From positions 1,798,001 to 1,862,000 of the forward strand of contig NZ_CP092915.1 in NCBI RefSeq assembly GCF_022557175.1: a stretch of 64,000 nt of DNA, read 5' to 3'. Both the position numbers and the translations under genes were made by a program. The DNA is from Mycolicibacterium sp. YH-1. GTDB taxonomy: Bacteria > Actinomycetota > Actinomycetes > Mycobacteriales > Mycobacteriaceae. This document shows positions 20,175 through 29,568 of this stretch, piece by piece (the stretch's first letter is position 1; each line of letters starts with the position of its first letter). The notes under the pieces were generated by a model. The model had not been told where the DNA came from. It did not search any database and worked only from the letters and a program-made list of their open reading frames with translations.

Positions 20175-22307
20175 GTGAGCACACTTCTCGACACCCTCAA
20201 GGGCCTGCGGGCCACCAGCCCCCAGTCGGCTAACCCGTGGCACGCGCTGTGGGCCATGATGGTCGGCTTCTTCATGATCCTGGTCGACGCGACGATCGTC
20301 GCCGTCGCCAATCCGTCGATCATGGACAGCCTGCGGGCGGACTACGACGCCGTCATCTGGGTGACCAGCGCCTACCTGCTCGCCTATGCCGTCCCGTTGC
20401 TGCTGGCGGGCAGGCTCGGTGACCGGTTCGGCCCCAAGAACCTCTACCTCGTCGGCCTGGCGCTGTTCACCGTCGCATCGCTGTGGTGTGGCCTGGCGGG
20501 CAGCATCGAGATGCTGATCGCGGCCCGCGTCGTCCAGGGCATCGGGGCGGCGCTGCTGACACCGCAGACACTGTCGGCGATCACGCGGTTGTTCCCGGCC
20601 AACCGTCGCGGCGTGGCCATGAGCATCTGGGGTGCGACCGCGGGTGTCGCGACACTCGTCGGGCCACTCGCCGGTGGTGTTCTGGTCGACGGACTGGGCT
20701 GGCACTGGATCTTCATCGTCAACGTCCCGGTCGGCGTCATCGGCTTGGTGCTGGCGTACTGGCTTGTGCCCGATCTGCCCACCGAGAAGCACGGTTTCGA
20801 TCTGCTCGGTGTGTTCCTGTCCGGCGTCGGCATGTTTCTCATCGTGTTCGCGCTGCAGGAGGGCCAGTCACACGACTGGTCGCCGGGAATCTGGGCCACG
20901 ATTGCCGCAGGCCTGGCGTTCATGGCGGCCTTCGTCTACTGGCAGTCGGTCAACTCCGGTGAGCCGCTCATTCCGCTGCGGATCTTCGGCGATCACGACT
21001 TCAGCCTGTCCAACCTCGGCATCGCGGTCATCGGGTTCGTCGTCACGGCGATGATCCTGCCGGTGATGTTCTACGCGCAGGCGGTCGGCGGGCTGTCGCC
21101 GACACGGTCGGCGCTGCTCGTCGCGCCGATGGCCATCGCGTCGGGAGTGCTTGCCCCGGTTGTGGGCAAACTCGTCGACAGGGTGCCACCGCGCCCAATT
21201 GTCGGGTTCGGCTTCTCGTCACTGGCGATCGCACTGACCTGGTTGTCGTTCGAGATGACGACGACGACGCCGATCTGGCGTCTGGTGCTGCCGCTGACCC
21301 TGATGGGCGTCGGCATGGCGTTCATCTGGTCACCGCTGGCCGCGACGGCGACCCGGCACCTGCCCGGCACGCTGGCCGGGGCCGGTTCGGGCGTCTACAA
21401 CACCACCCGCCAGGTCGGCGGTGTGCTGGGCAGCGCGGGCATCGCCGCGTTCATGACGTCACGGATCAGCGCCGAGATGCCGGGCAGCGGTGCCCGGGCC
21501 GACTCGGACGCCTCGATAACGCAGCTGCCCGACCTTCTTCAGGTGCCTTTCGCCGCGGCGTTGTCGCAGGCGCTTCTGCTGCCCGCCTTCGTCGCGCTGT
21601 TCGGCATCATCGCGGCGTTGTTCCTGCGCGGGGCAGACGAGCTGGCGCCGACCGCTGCGGCGCGATCGTCGGACCGTGATGAGCACCGCCTCCCCGATGA
21701 GTACTACCCCGACGATGACGAGTACGTCGAGTACGTCATCGAAACGGAGGAACCGGCGTGGGAGGAAACAGCGTGGAAGGAAACCGCGTGGGAACGACCC
21801 CAGCCGGTGGCCGAGCCCCGACCGGTAGTCACACCCGGGCCACCCGCCGATGACAGCGAAACCGAGCCGCTCGCCGTGCATGTCGAGCATCCCCTGCACG
21901 CTCCGGCGGACACCTGGCACGGCGGACCGGTCGAGACGTGGCAGCACCTCGCCGAGGTTGACGAACATCCGGACGTCGAACCCGAGGTCGACGCGGCCAC
22001 CGAGGTCCACCCCGTCGTGCCCAGCGCGCTCGTAGACTACCTGCCCGCTCCCGCCGCCCAGGCTCGGCACAATGGGCGCGAGCCGTGGCACAGCATCCTC
22101 GACGATCTGCTGGGCGACGCGGCGCCCAAGGACCCCGAACCGCGGGCGAATTGGTTCGAGCACAACGGGTTCCACGTCGATGACACTGAGGTCGTGCAGG
22201 CGCCACCCCAGCCGGCGCCACCGAGTCGATCAGGCGGCAGGCACTCCCGCGATGACGACGACGATGCGGGCACCTACGGCAGGCACTCGATGCGGTTCCG
22301 CGACTAG
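20175..22307 (+). CDS. DHA2-family (EmrB/QacA) MFS transporter with long acidic C-terminal tail
   Basis: A 710-residue protein. The first ~490 residues form a 14-helix DHA2 transporter: motif [17 protein letters not shown], and motif C-like [23 protein letters not shown]. The remaining ~220 residues are hydrophilic, rich in Glu, Asp, Pro, His and Trp, with a short internal repeat ([14 protein letters not shown]), and end in a His/Arg-rich segment ([13 protein letters not shown]). It is the positional match to Rv1250 (579 residues), but the tail is much longer. The 202 bp upstream hold a weak inverted repeat (ccgacgct/agcgtcgg) and no clear operator. Drug or metabolite exporter; substrate unknown. 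Confidence 0.88.
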   Translation: MSTLLDTLKGLRATSPQSANPWHALWAMMVGFFMILVDATIVAVANPSIMDSLRADYDAVIWVTSAYLLAYAVPLLLAGRLGDRFGPKNLYLVGLALFTVASLWCGLAGSIEMLIAARVVQGIGAALLTPQTLSAITRLFPANRRGVAMSIWGATAGVATLVGPLAGGVLVDGLGWHWIFIVNVPVGVIGLVLAYWLVPDLPTEKHGFDLLGVFLSGVGMFLIVFALQEGQSHDWSPGIWATIAAGLAFMAAFVYWQSVNSGEPLIPLRIFGDHDFSLSNLGIAVIGFVVTAMILPVMFYAQAVGGLSPTRSALLVAPMAIASGVLAPVVGKLVDRVPPRPIVGFGFSSLAIALTWLSFEMTTTTPIWRLVLPLTLMGVGMAFIWSPLAATATRHLPGTLAGAGSGVYNTTRQVGGVLGSAGIAAFMTSRISAEMPGSGARADSDASITQLPDLLQVPFAAALSQALLLPAFVALFGIIAALFLRGADELAPTAAARSSDRDEHRLPDEYYPDDDEYVEYVIETEEPAWEETAWKETAWERPQPVAEPRPVVTPGPPADDSETEPLAVHVEHPLHAPADTWHGGPVETWQHLAEVDEHPDVEPEVDAATEVHPVVPSALVDYLPAPAAQARHNGREPWHSILDDLLGDAAPKDPEPRANWFEHNGFHVDDTEVVQAPPQPAPPSRSGGRHSRDDDDDAGTYGRHSMRFRD

Positions 22308-22349
22308 CGTTCGCCGAGAAGCTCATTCGATCGCGTCCCACCGGCTAGC

Positions 22350-23903
22350 TCAGAACGGTGGGATCGAGTCGGCCATCGCCAGCTGCGCCGCCTGCTGGTT
22401 CTCGCGGCGTTCCTCATCGATGCGTCGTTTGCGGTCCTGCGCTCGGGTGGTGTCGCGGCGGGGCATGGTCAGCCCGGTGTTGGCGGCGGTGAATCCGGCG
22501 CCCGGTGTGGTGGCACGCGCGAGCACGGGTGCGGTGGGTTCGCACAGTGATGGGAACAGCAGGTGGCTGCCGGGTTGGGTGTGGTAGGTCTGTCCGTGTG
22601 GTGCGGTCCAGATGATGGTGCCGTCGGGTTGTTGTCGGTCGCGCCAGCCGGCGGGGCCGTTGTAGAAGGTTTTGAGCAGGTGGTGTTTTCGGCACAGGCA
22701 CTTCAGGTTGGACGCACACGTCGGCCCGGTTGGGTAGGGGATGGTGTGGTCGATGTCGCTGTGATCGGCGGGGTGATCGCAGCCGGGGAATCGGCAGGTC
22801 AGGTCGCGGCAGCGCACGAAGTTCGCCAGTGCCGCCGAGGGGGTGTAGCGCGGTTCGGGTGGTCTGTCGCCGGGGTGGATGATGCGTTTGATCGCGGCCT
22901 GTAGTGCGAGGCGGCGGATGATGGGGCCGGCCAGGACCGGGCCGCCGATCATGACCCCGGGTGTGGTGGCGGCGGGTTCGCCGGGGTCGGTGTCGGTCAG
23001 GGCCTCGGTCAGGGTGAGTTCACGCACCGGCTTGTCGAACAGTCGGGGCTGTGCGCCGTCGAGGGCGGTGTCCTGCCGTGCGGTCGCCTCGGTCTGATCG
23101 GTGAGGGTGTCGTCGTGCGTGATCACGTAGATCACAGTGGAATTCGGGACCGGTGTTGTGGGGTCGCAGTGGGGTTGCCCGCACAGGCAGGCGAGCCGGT
23201 CGGCACCGACGGCCAGTGCGCCCAGGGCGTCGGCGCGGCGTTGGTCGCGGGTGCGGGGGTCCTGGGCGCACACCGTGCCCGCTAGCGCATGCAGGCGTTG
23301 ATCGAGGGCCTTGGCGTCGTGGGCGAACAGGGTGGCCCACAGGGATCCGAGTCCGCCGGCGTCGTCGATCGTGATGTCCACGGATCGGCCGCGCGCCTTG
23401 TTCTGGGTGCGGCGCAGCGCGTGGGGGTCATGGCGTTCGACGAAGGTGTCGATGGTGGTGATGGTCTTGTGCTGGGACATCGGCGGCCAGTCCGCTATGG
23501 CGGCGGCCAGGTCGGTGTCGACGGCGCGTAGGGCGTCGGCATCCTTGATCAGGGCGGTGCGCCACACGATGGCCGAGGCCAGCTGGTAGGTCAGCGCGCC
23601 CGTGGCGAGGAGTGCGGCCACTTTGGGTAGCCGGTCGCGTAGCGAGGTCGCGACGAGTAGTTGGCTGGAGGCGGCTGCGGGGGTGATCTGTTGGGCGGCG
23701 CCGATCTCGGCGCAGACCGCGCCCCAGTTGTCCAGGTACCACTGTTCGCGGGTGGCGGAGTCGTCGGCGGACTGGCGGGCGTCAAGTATCGCGACCATCG
23801 CGGCGAGCCTGCGTGCGCACGCGGCGGCCTCCACCCGGGCCCACGCCGCGACCGCGCCACCCCCACGGGCGGTGGATGCCTCGGTCACCAATTCATCGAA
23901 CAT
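22350..23903 (-). CDS. 13E12-repeat family HNH endonuclease domain protein (DUF222)
   Basis: A 517-residue protein with an N-terminal DUF222 region and a C-terminal HNH nuclease: CRFPGCDHPADHSDIDHTIPYP, then CLCRKHHLLK, supplies the zinc cysteines and the catalytic His. These REP13E12 relatives are multi-copy in mycobacteria and are often integration targets for phage-like elements. ATG 23903 (MFDELVTEAS) is chosen, since upstream in-frame codons read as intergenic sequence. No flanking inverted or direct repeats were noticed. It is not part of the M. tuberculosis order here, so this is probably an accessory insertion between the Rv1250- and Rv1251c-like genes. Confidence 0.9.
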   Translation of the reverse strand: MFDELVTEASTARGGGAVAAWARVEAAACARRLAAMVAILDARQSADDSATREQWYLDNWGAVCAEIGAAQQITPAAASSQLLVATSLRDRLPKVAALLATGALTYQLASAIVWRTALIKDADALRAVDTDLAAAIADWPPMSQHKTITTIDTFVERHDPHALRRTQNKARGRSVDITIDDAGGLGSLWATLFAHDAKALDQRLHALAGTVCAQDPRTRDQRRADALGALAVGADRLACLCGQPHCDPTTPVPNSTVIYVITHDDTLTDQTEATARQDTALDGAQPRLFDKPVRELTLTEALTDTDPGEPAATTPGVMIGGPVLAGPIIRRLALQAAIKRIIHPGDRPPEPRYTPSAALANFVRCRDLTCRFPGCDHPADHSDIDHTIPYPTGPTCASNLKCLCRKHHLLKTFYNGPAGWRDRQQPDGTIIWTAPHGQTYHTQPGSHLLFPSLCEPTAPVLARATTPGAGFTAANTGLTMPRRDTTRAQDRKRRIDEERRENQQAAQLAMADSIPPF

Positions 23904-24055
23904 GTGTGCGAATTTACCCGGATCGCCGGGCTCGCGGCAGAGGGAAAGTCGCTGGTTGTGGCGATCTGTGGATGAATCCGCGACTGTGGATAACCTCATC
24001 GCCAACCGGTGAAAATGTCAGAGCCCCATGCTATTACGCCGGCTTACTCCAACCT

Positions 24056-25432
24056 CTAACGCTCGATGAACAGCACGGCGGGATTGAGGTAGCCGTCGGG
24101 ATCGAAGGCGTTCTTCACCGCGCGCATCGCCGCGATGTCGGCAGGGGTCCGCGACATCGACAGGTAGTCGCGCTTGCGACTGCCCACGCCATGTTCGGAA
24201 CTGACATTGCCGCCGTGCTCGCCGATCAAGGCCATCATCGCCGCGTACAACGCCTTCTCCTTGTCGCCGTCCAGCGCGCATCGCACCAGATTCAGGTGCA
24301 GGTTGCCCTCGCCGATGTGACCGAACAGCACCGGAATTGCCTGCGGCGCGTGCTCGGCGACCAGCGCGTTGGCGGCCGTCGCGAAACCGCTGATCCTCGC
24401 CAGCGGCAGTGACACGTCGAATTTCAATGGCGGGCCGAACAGCCCCAGCACCTCGGCGACTGACTCGCGGACCTGCCAGAGCCGTTGGGAGGCACTGGAA
24501 TCCATGCCTACGGCGGGTTCGCCGACCACGTCGGCACGCTCGAGCGCGTCGGCTAGGCGTTCGGTCTGATCGGTGTCGCCAGCCAGCTCGACCAGCAGCT
24601 GCCAGTCGCCCTCGACGGGCGCGGCCACACCGAGGTGCTCGGCGGTCAGCGCACTTGCCCTGCTGTCGATCAGCTCGCACGCGGCGATACCGTCGGCGTC
24701 GCGGAACTCACGACCCGCGGCGATCAGCGCGTCGAGGTCGGCGAATCCGGCGATCGCGGTGACACGGTGGGCGGGCGTGGGATGCAGCCGGATGTCGAGC
24801 GCCGTGATGACACCGATGGTGCCCTCGGCGCCGACGAACAGCGATGCCAGGTCGTAGCCGGTGTTATCGCGGCGGACCTCGCTGTGCCTGCGCACCACCG
24901 ACCCGTCGGGCAGGGCGACGTCGAGACCCAGGATCTGCTCGGCCATGTTGCCGTATCGGACGGTGCGCAACCCGCCGGCATTGGTCGAGGCCATTCCGCC
25001 GACCGTGGCGCTGTCGCGTGACGCCAGGTCGACGCCGAACACCAGGCCGACGTCGGCGGCGGCCCTCTGCAATGCGGCCGCGGTGACGCCCGCGCCCACC
25101 CGGACACGCCGTTCGACGGTGTCGATGGCCCCGACGTCGTTGAGCCGCTCGGTCGACAGCAGCACGTCATCGTGTTCGGGCACGGTGCCCGCTACCAACG
25201 ATGTCCGCCCGCCCTGAATCGTCACCCGGGCACCGGCATCGCGGCACGCGTGCAGCACGGCCGCCACCTCCTCGTCGGAGCCCGGCCGCACCAGCGCGCT
25301 TGCCCTACCCAGGTAGCGGCCGGTGTGGTCGATGCAGCGGCCGGCCAGCACGTCAGGGTCGGTGCTGACGTGGCGGGCGCCGACAAGCTCCACCAGGCGG
25401 GCGGCCAGTGCTGTAGACAGCGGTTCGGTCAC
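24056..25432 (-). CDS. FAD-linked oxidase (D-lactate / 2-hydroxyacid dehydrogenase-type)
   Basis: A 458-residue VAO/PCMH flavoprotein. The FAD-binding domain has TIQGGRTSLVAGTVP, DSATVGGMASTNAGG and FVGAEGTIGVIT. The C-terminal oxidase domain ends with HIGEGNLHLN and SSEHGVGSRKRDYL, the metal/hydroxyacid-site motifs shared with D-lactate and D-2-hydroxyglutarate dehydrogenases. GTG 25432 overlaps the TGA of the preceding nuclease-helicase by four bases, so the two are translationally coupled. A second, distinct member of the family lies at 52194. Substrate unproven. Confidence 0.88.
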   Translation of the reverse strand: MTEPLSTALAARLVELVGARHVSTDPDVLAGRCIDHTGRYLGRASALVRPGSDEEVAAVLHACRDAGARVTIQGGRTSLVAGTVPEHDDVLLSTERLNDVGAIDTVERRVRVGAGVTAAALQRAAADVGLVFGVDLASRDSATVGGMASTNAGGLRTVRYGNMAEQILGLDVALPDGSVVRRHSEVRRDNTGYDLASLFVGAEGTIGVITALDIRLHPTPAHRVTAIAGFADLDALIAAGREFRDADGIAACELIDSRASALTAEHLGVAAPVEGDWQLLVELAGDTDQTERLADALERADVVGEPAVGMDSSASQRLWQVRESVAEVLGLFGPPLKFDVSLPLARISGFATAANALVAEHAPQAIPVLFGHIGEGNLHLNLVRCALDGDKEKALYAAMMALIGEHGGNVSSEHGVGSRKRDYLSMSRTPADIAAMRAVKNAFDPDGYLNPAVLFIER

Positions 25433-28400
25433 CCCGTGGGTGTACCACAGTGCTCGTCGTCGGCAGACCACTCGCTCGACAGCGACAGGAACGCGCCCAG
25501 TTCGATGAGGCGGTCCGGAGTGGCGGGCAGGTAGTCGGTCAGCATCGCCGACCGAACGATGACGGCGGCGTACTTGGCGCGGCTGACCGCAACGTTCAAC
25601 CGATTCCTGTTGAACAGGAACGAGACTCCGCGCGGCGCGTCCTCGGTCGAGGATGCCGTCATCGACACGAACACCACGGGCGCCTGCCTGCCCTGGAACT
25701 TGTCGACGGTGCCGACCTGGACGTCATCGAGACCTGCGGCATCGAGACGCCGCCGCACCGTCACCACCTGCGCGTTGTAGGGCGTGACGATCAGAAAGTC
25801 GCGGGGTTCCAGCGGCCGCGTGCCGGTCTCGTCGGTCCACGCCGTGCCGAGCAGTGCCTCGATCTCGGCGACGATTGCGGCGGCCTCCTCTGGGCTGTCG
25901 GTGGAGTTGCCGTCGTGATCGACCGTCAGCACCCGCACACCCGGCGCCACTCCGTCCAAATGCCGGGCGGCGCTGACGTCCTCGCGCGAGCGCAGCCGAC
26001 CGTCATACGACAGCCGAGACACCGGCCCGCACACCGCCGGGTGCATCCGGAACGAGTAGTCCAGAAAGTAGCCGCGCTCGGGCGGCAGAATGTGCTCACC
26101 GTCGACCAGCCAGCCCAGTGCGGATTCGTTGACCGGTTCGGGGTGTGTGCCCTGACTGACCTGTGGCAGCTGCTGCGGATCGCCGAGCAGCATCAGGTTC
26201 CGCGCCGAGGGCGCCACCGCGATGGTGTTCGCCAGGCTGTACTGGCCCGCCTCCTCGACGACCAGCAGATCCAACGCGAGGCGCGGAATCTTGTTGTCGT
26301 TGGCGAAGTCCCACGCCGTGCCACCCACCACGACACCGTCGTTGTCACTGATGAAACCGGCGAACTCCGGGTTGGTGATCTCGGTCCAGCCCCTGCACTC
26401 GGAGTTGGTCTTCTTGGCGATCCGGGCGCCGTTGACGCCCGCGGAGATGAGATCGGTGAACAGGTTCTCCACCACCGCGTGCGACTGCGCGACGACGCCG
26501 ATGCGCCATCCGTGATCGTTGACCAGCCGTGCGATGACCTTGGCTGAGGTGAACGTCTTACCGGTTCCTGGCGGTCCGTGCACCGCGAGGTAGGACGAGT
26601 CGAGATCCAGTAGGGCAGCGGTGATGTCATCGGCGATATCGCCGCCGCGGGGGAGTGGGCCACCGCTGACGGTGCGGGGCGCGCGCCGCAACAGGATGTC
26701 GGTCACGGCGTCGGCGGGCAGGTTCGGCAACCCCGCGCCGACCAGCGTCGCGGTCGCCGCGATGGACTCCTGCAGCGGTTTGGTGTTGATCGGTGACCCC
26801 GGTGTCAGGGCGAACGGAACCCGGTCGAAGACGTCGCCACCCTTGGGCTGCTTCTCGCACACGACGACCTCGGTGGGTGCCTCGGGGTCGTCGCACTCCA
26901 TGACCGTCACCGTGCCGAACGCGCGCCGGTCCGGGTCGTCGGTGAGGCCCAGCGGCGCGGGCGGTTCGTACAGCGCGAACATGTCCCGGCCCAGTTCGCC
27001 GTTGGCGATCTCGCCGGTCAACCGCACGTGCCGCTGCGGTTTGCGCGCCCTCGGCGGCTGGTGCCAGTCGTTGACGATCTCGGCTCGCTCGGCGATGAAG
27101 ACGTCGCTGTTGTCCGACCACTCGTCGACGGGATTGTTGACGCGATCGAAGTGGGCCCACCAGAACGGTTTGTCCTCGCGCTTGTGGAACCCCCGCGCGG
27201 CGGCCACCATCGCGACGGCGGTCTGCTCGGCGGTGCGCTCCTCGGTGCCATCCCCGGCGAATCGCAGCAGCGTGCGGTCGAGACCGTCGGCGATCTCGAC
27301 GGGGGCCTGCGCACCGTCGTCGCGCACGGGCTGCGGCCCGCGTGGCGGAACACCCGACTCGATCGCCCGGGCCATCAGCCAGTCGCGCAGCCGACGTGTC
27401 GAGCGACAGTCGTAGCGGTTGTAGTCCTCGATCTCCTTGAGCACCACGGCCGCCTCGCCCGCGTGCCCGTCGTCGCGCAGTGCGCAGTAGCGGGCGTACT
27501 GTGTGATCGAGTCGGTGGCCGTGGTGACCTCACCGCTGCGTAGCTCGTTGCCCATGTAGAGCGGCTCGAGGTACTTGATGCTGTAGCTCTCGGCGCCGAC
27601 CCGAATGCTCTTGCGCACCAACGGATACAGGTCGACGAGCACACCGTTGCGCAGTAGCGCGTCGACGTCGTCCTCGCCGACGCCGTACCGGCCCGCCAGC
27701 CGCAGCAACGTGCTCTTCTCGTACGCCGCGTAGTGGTAGATGTGCATGCCCGGGTAGCGCTTGAGCCGCTTGCGCACCATGGTGAGGAAGTCATCGAGGG
27801 CCTGGCGCTCGCTGGTTCGGTCGTGGGCCCACATCGGATGGAACTCGTCGGTGGCGGTGAGCACGCCCCACAGGTACTCGAGGCCCCACTCCCGGCCGTT
27901 GCGCGTCCACAGCGGATCGCCCTCGAAGTCGAAGAACAGATCACCCTTGTTCGCATCCGGCAGCACCATCAACGGCTGTGGGTCGACGACCTCATAGGGC
28001 GGCTTGCCGTCCACCCGTGGCGCGACCTGAAGCCGGGCCTGGGCGGTGAGCGCCTTGACCGCGCGGGACGACAGTTCGGGCACCGCGCCCGCGTGCTCGG
28101 CCAGTTGCGACACGGTGACGACGCCGGCGTCGAGCAGCCGGGCGCGCTGGCTCACCCGCATCCCCGCCACCAGCAGCAGGTCGTCATGCGCACGGACCTC
28201 GATGGCGCACTCCGGGCAGCGGAAGCAGGCCCGGACCTTCTCATCCGCCCAGGACACGGCGGTGCCGCGGGCGAAATGATCGTCGAGCAGACGCTCGAGC
28301 GCCGCGCGCCTCGGCAGGTAGACCGGCAGGAGTTCGTCGACCCGGTAGCTCGTCATGACGCCATCCCCGAGAAGCAGCTCGACCTCTGGGTGCACCGGAA

Positions 28401-28884
28401 TGCCGTCTTTGGCCAGGGTGTCGGCGTACGCCGCGAGTTGCAGGAGCGCCTCGACCTTGACCGAGCGCGCGAGCTTGGTGTCTCGCAGGCGGTACCGCTG
28501 GCCGGTCTCATCATCGGCGAGCACCAGGAAGTCGGCGAAGCCCAGGAAGCGGCCGTCGAACATCGCGGCCTGGAAGATCGCGGGCGCCCGTCGGTCGACG
28601 GCGCTGCGGGTCGCCTCGGCTGCGGCGGTCAGGCCCGCGATTGTGTAGCGGGGCCGGCCAATCACCACCACGTTCTCGCCGGTGTCGGCACGAAGCTCAT
28701 CGAGGTGGCGGCCTTCGTGGTCGTCACCGAGTTGCGCTGTCCGCGCGAGCAGTTCGTCATCGGATGAGACCTTCGGGCCCCAGCCGAGCTTGGCGTCGAA
28801 CGCCCGCAGCAGCGCGTACTCGCACCGTGCCGCGGCGGCGAGATCAGACGCGCTGTAGACGACGCGGTCGTCGAGGACGAACAT
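25429..28884 (-). CDS. TM0106-type RecB-like nuclease fused to SF1 helicase, Rv1251c-like
   Basis: A 1151-residue DNA-processing protein. The N-terminus has a RecB/Cas4-like nuclease core (YSASDLAAAARCEYALLRAFD, then RLRDTKLARSVKVEALLQLAAY) and Cys pairs CFRCPEC. A DEDD-like exonuclease motif, DFEGD (319-323), follows. The C-terminal half is an SF1 (DNA2/UPF1-like) helicase with GPPGTGKT (770-777), VVEEAGQ, GDPQQLPQVS, DKFQGRQ and LNVAVSRAK. The start is ATG 28884 (MFVLDDRVVYS). Likely acts in DNA repair or end resection. Similar fusions have been linked to repair and phage defence; here there are no defence neighbours. Confidence 0.9.
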   Translation of the reverse strand: MFVLDDRVVYSASDLAAAARCEYALLRAFDAKLGWGPKVSSDDELLARTAQLGDDHEGRHLDELRADTGENVVVIGRPRYTIAGLTAAAEATRSAVDRRAPAIFQAAMFDGRFLGFADFLVLADDETGQRYRLRDTKLARSVKVEALLQLAAYADTLAKDGIPVHPEVELLLGDGVMTSYRVDELLPVYLPRRAALERLLDDHFARGTAVSWADEKVRACFRCPECAIEVRAHDDLLLVAGMRVSQRARLLDAGVVTVSQLAEHAGAVPELSSRAVKALTAQARLQVAPRVDGKPPYEVVDPQPLMVLPDANKGDLFFDFEGDPLWTRNGREWGLEYLWGVLTATDEFHPMWAHDRTSERQALDDFLTMVRKRLKRYPGMHIYHYAAYEKSTLLRLAGRYGVGEDDVDALLRNGVLVDLYPLVRKSIRVGAESYSIKYLEPLYMGNELRSGEVTTATDSITQYARYCALRDDGHAGEAAVVLKEIEDYNRYDCRSTRRLRDWLMARAIESGVPPRGPQPVRDDGAQAPVEIADGLDRTLLRFAGDGTEERTAEQTAVAMVAAARGFHKREDKPFWWAHFDRVNNPVDEWSDNSDVFIAERAEIVNDWHQPPRARKPQRHVRLTGEIANGELGRDMFALYEPPAPLGLTDDPDRRAFGTVTVMECDDPEAPTEVVVCEKQPKGGDVFDRVPFALTPGSPINTKPLQESIAATATLVGAGLPNLPADAVTDILLRRAPRTVSGGPLPRGGDIADDITAALLDLDSSYLAVHGPPGTGKTFTSAKVIARLVNDHGWRIGVVAQSHAVVENLFTDLISAGVNGARIAKKTNSECRGWTEITNPEFAGFISDNDGVVVGGTAWDFANDNKIPRLALDLLVVEEAGQYSLANTIAVAPSARNLMLLGDPQQLPQVSQGTHPEPVNESALGWLVDGEHILPPERGYFLDYSFRMHPAVCGPVSRLSYDGRLRSREDVSAARHLDGVAPGVRVLTVDHDGNSTDSPEEAAAIVAEIEALLGTAWTDETGTRPLEPRDFLIVTPYNAQVVTVRRRLDAAGLDDVQVGTVDKFQGRQAPVVFVSMTASSTEDAPRGVSFLFNRNRLNVAVSRAKYAAVIVRSAMLTDYLPATPDRLIELGAFLSLSSEWSADDEHCGTPTG

Positions 28885-28928
28885 CGTCCGCCACTGTAGG
28901 GGAGCGCGCCGACACGAGGGCGCACTCG

Positions 28929-29495
28929 CTATCCGGTGTTGCCGATCAATTCCACGCCATTGCCGTTCCACCGGAACCGCACGATGCTGCGCAGCCCGCT
29001 GGCGTCGTTGGCGTACATCAGGGCGATGGTGTCGCCGGTGGTCGTCGCCTCGTCGATGCCGTTGAAGCCGTATGTGTCGGGGACGCCCGACGGGATGAAC
29101 TTGCCCTGGTGGAACATCAGGGCCCTGGTGTTGGCGTTACCGGCGTTGGTGTTCGCCTTGACGATCACGACCGACAGCGGGGCGCACTCGTTGTAGTTTC
29201 CCGCCACCGGTTCGGGGCTCCACGGCTGGTTACTGCGGGGATCGCGGGGAAGTTCGGAAACGGCCTTGGCGATCTCCGGTGCGGCGAGGTTGACCGCGCA
29301 GGGGTCGGCGTGCGCGGCGCTGGTGGTCGGGCCCGCGGCGATCGTCGGCTCGGGGGCCGTCGTTGTGCCCGCTGCGGCCGGTCCGGTGGCCTCGGGAGTC
29401 TTGGAGACGGTCGAATCACCCGCCCCGCATCCGGCCAGGAACACCGCCGCCAGTACCGCCGCTCCGAACACCGGAACGTCTGCGACCCACTTCAC
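28929..29495 (-). CDS. lprE: Lipoprotein LprE
   Basis: A 188-residue LppP/LprE-family lipoprotein. The signal peptide ends in LAGC (Cys23), followed by a Thr/Ala/Pro-rich linker and a globular domain with paired Cys (DPCAV and NECAPL). It begins at GTG 29495. It lies between the nuclease-helicase and divergent deaD as Rv1252c does. Surface-exposed and membrane anchored; function unknown. Confidence 0.88.
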   Translation of the reverse strand: MKWVADVPVFGAAVLAAVFLAGCGAGDSTVSKTPEATGPAAAGTTTAPEPTIAAGPTTSAAHADPCAVNLAAPEIAKAVSELPRDPRSNQPWSPEPVAGNYNECAPLSVVIVKANTNAGNANTRALMFHQGKFIPSGVPDTYGFNGIDEATTTGDTIALMYANDASGLRSIVRFRWNGNGVELIGNTG

Positions 29496-29568
29496 AACAG
29501 GGCACGGTACCCGGCTCTACACCGTCGAGGGGGGAAGGAGTCGCTGGAGGACGTAGACTGCAACCTCG

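Noticed and set aside
22350..23903. HNH protein as an active mobile element
   Set aside because: 13E12-type proteins are associated with insertion sites, but no inverted repeats, target duplication or integrase was seen around it.
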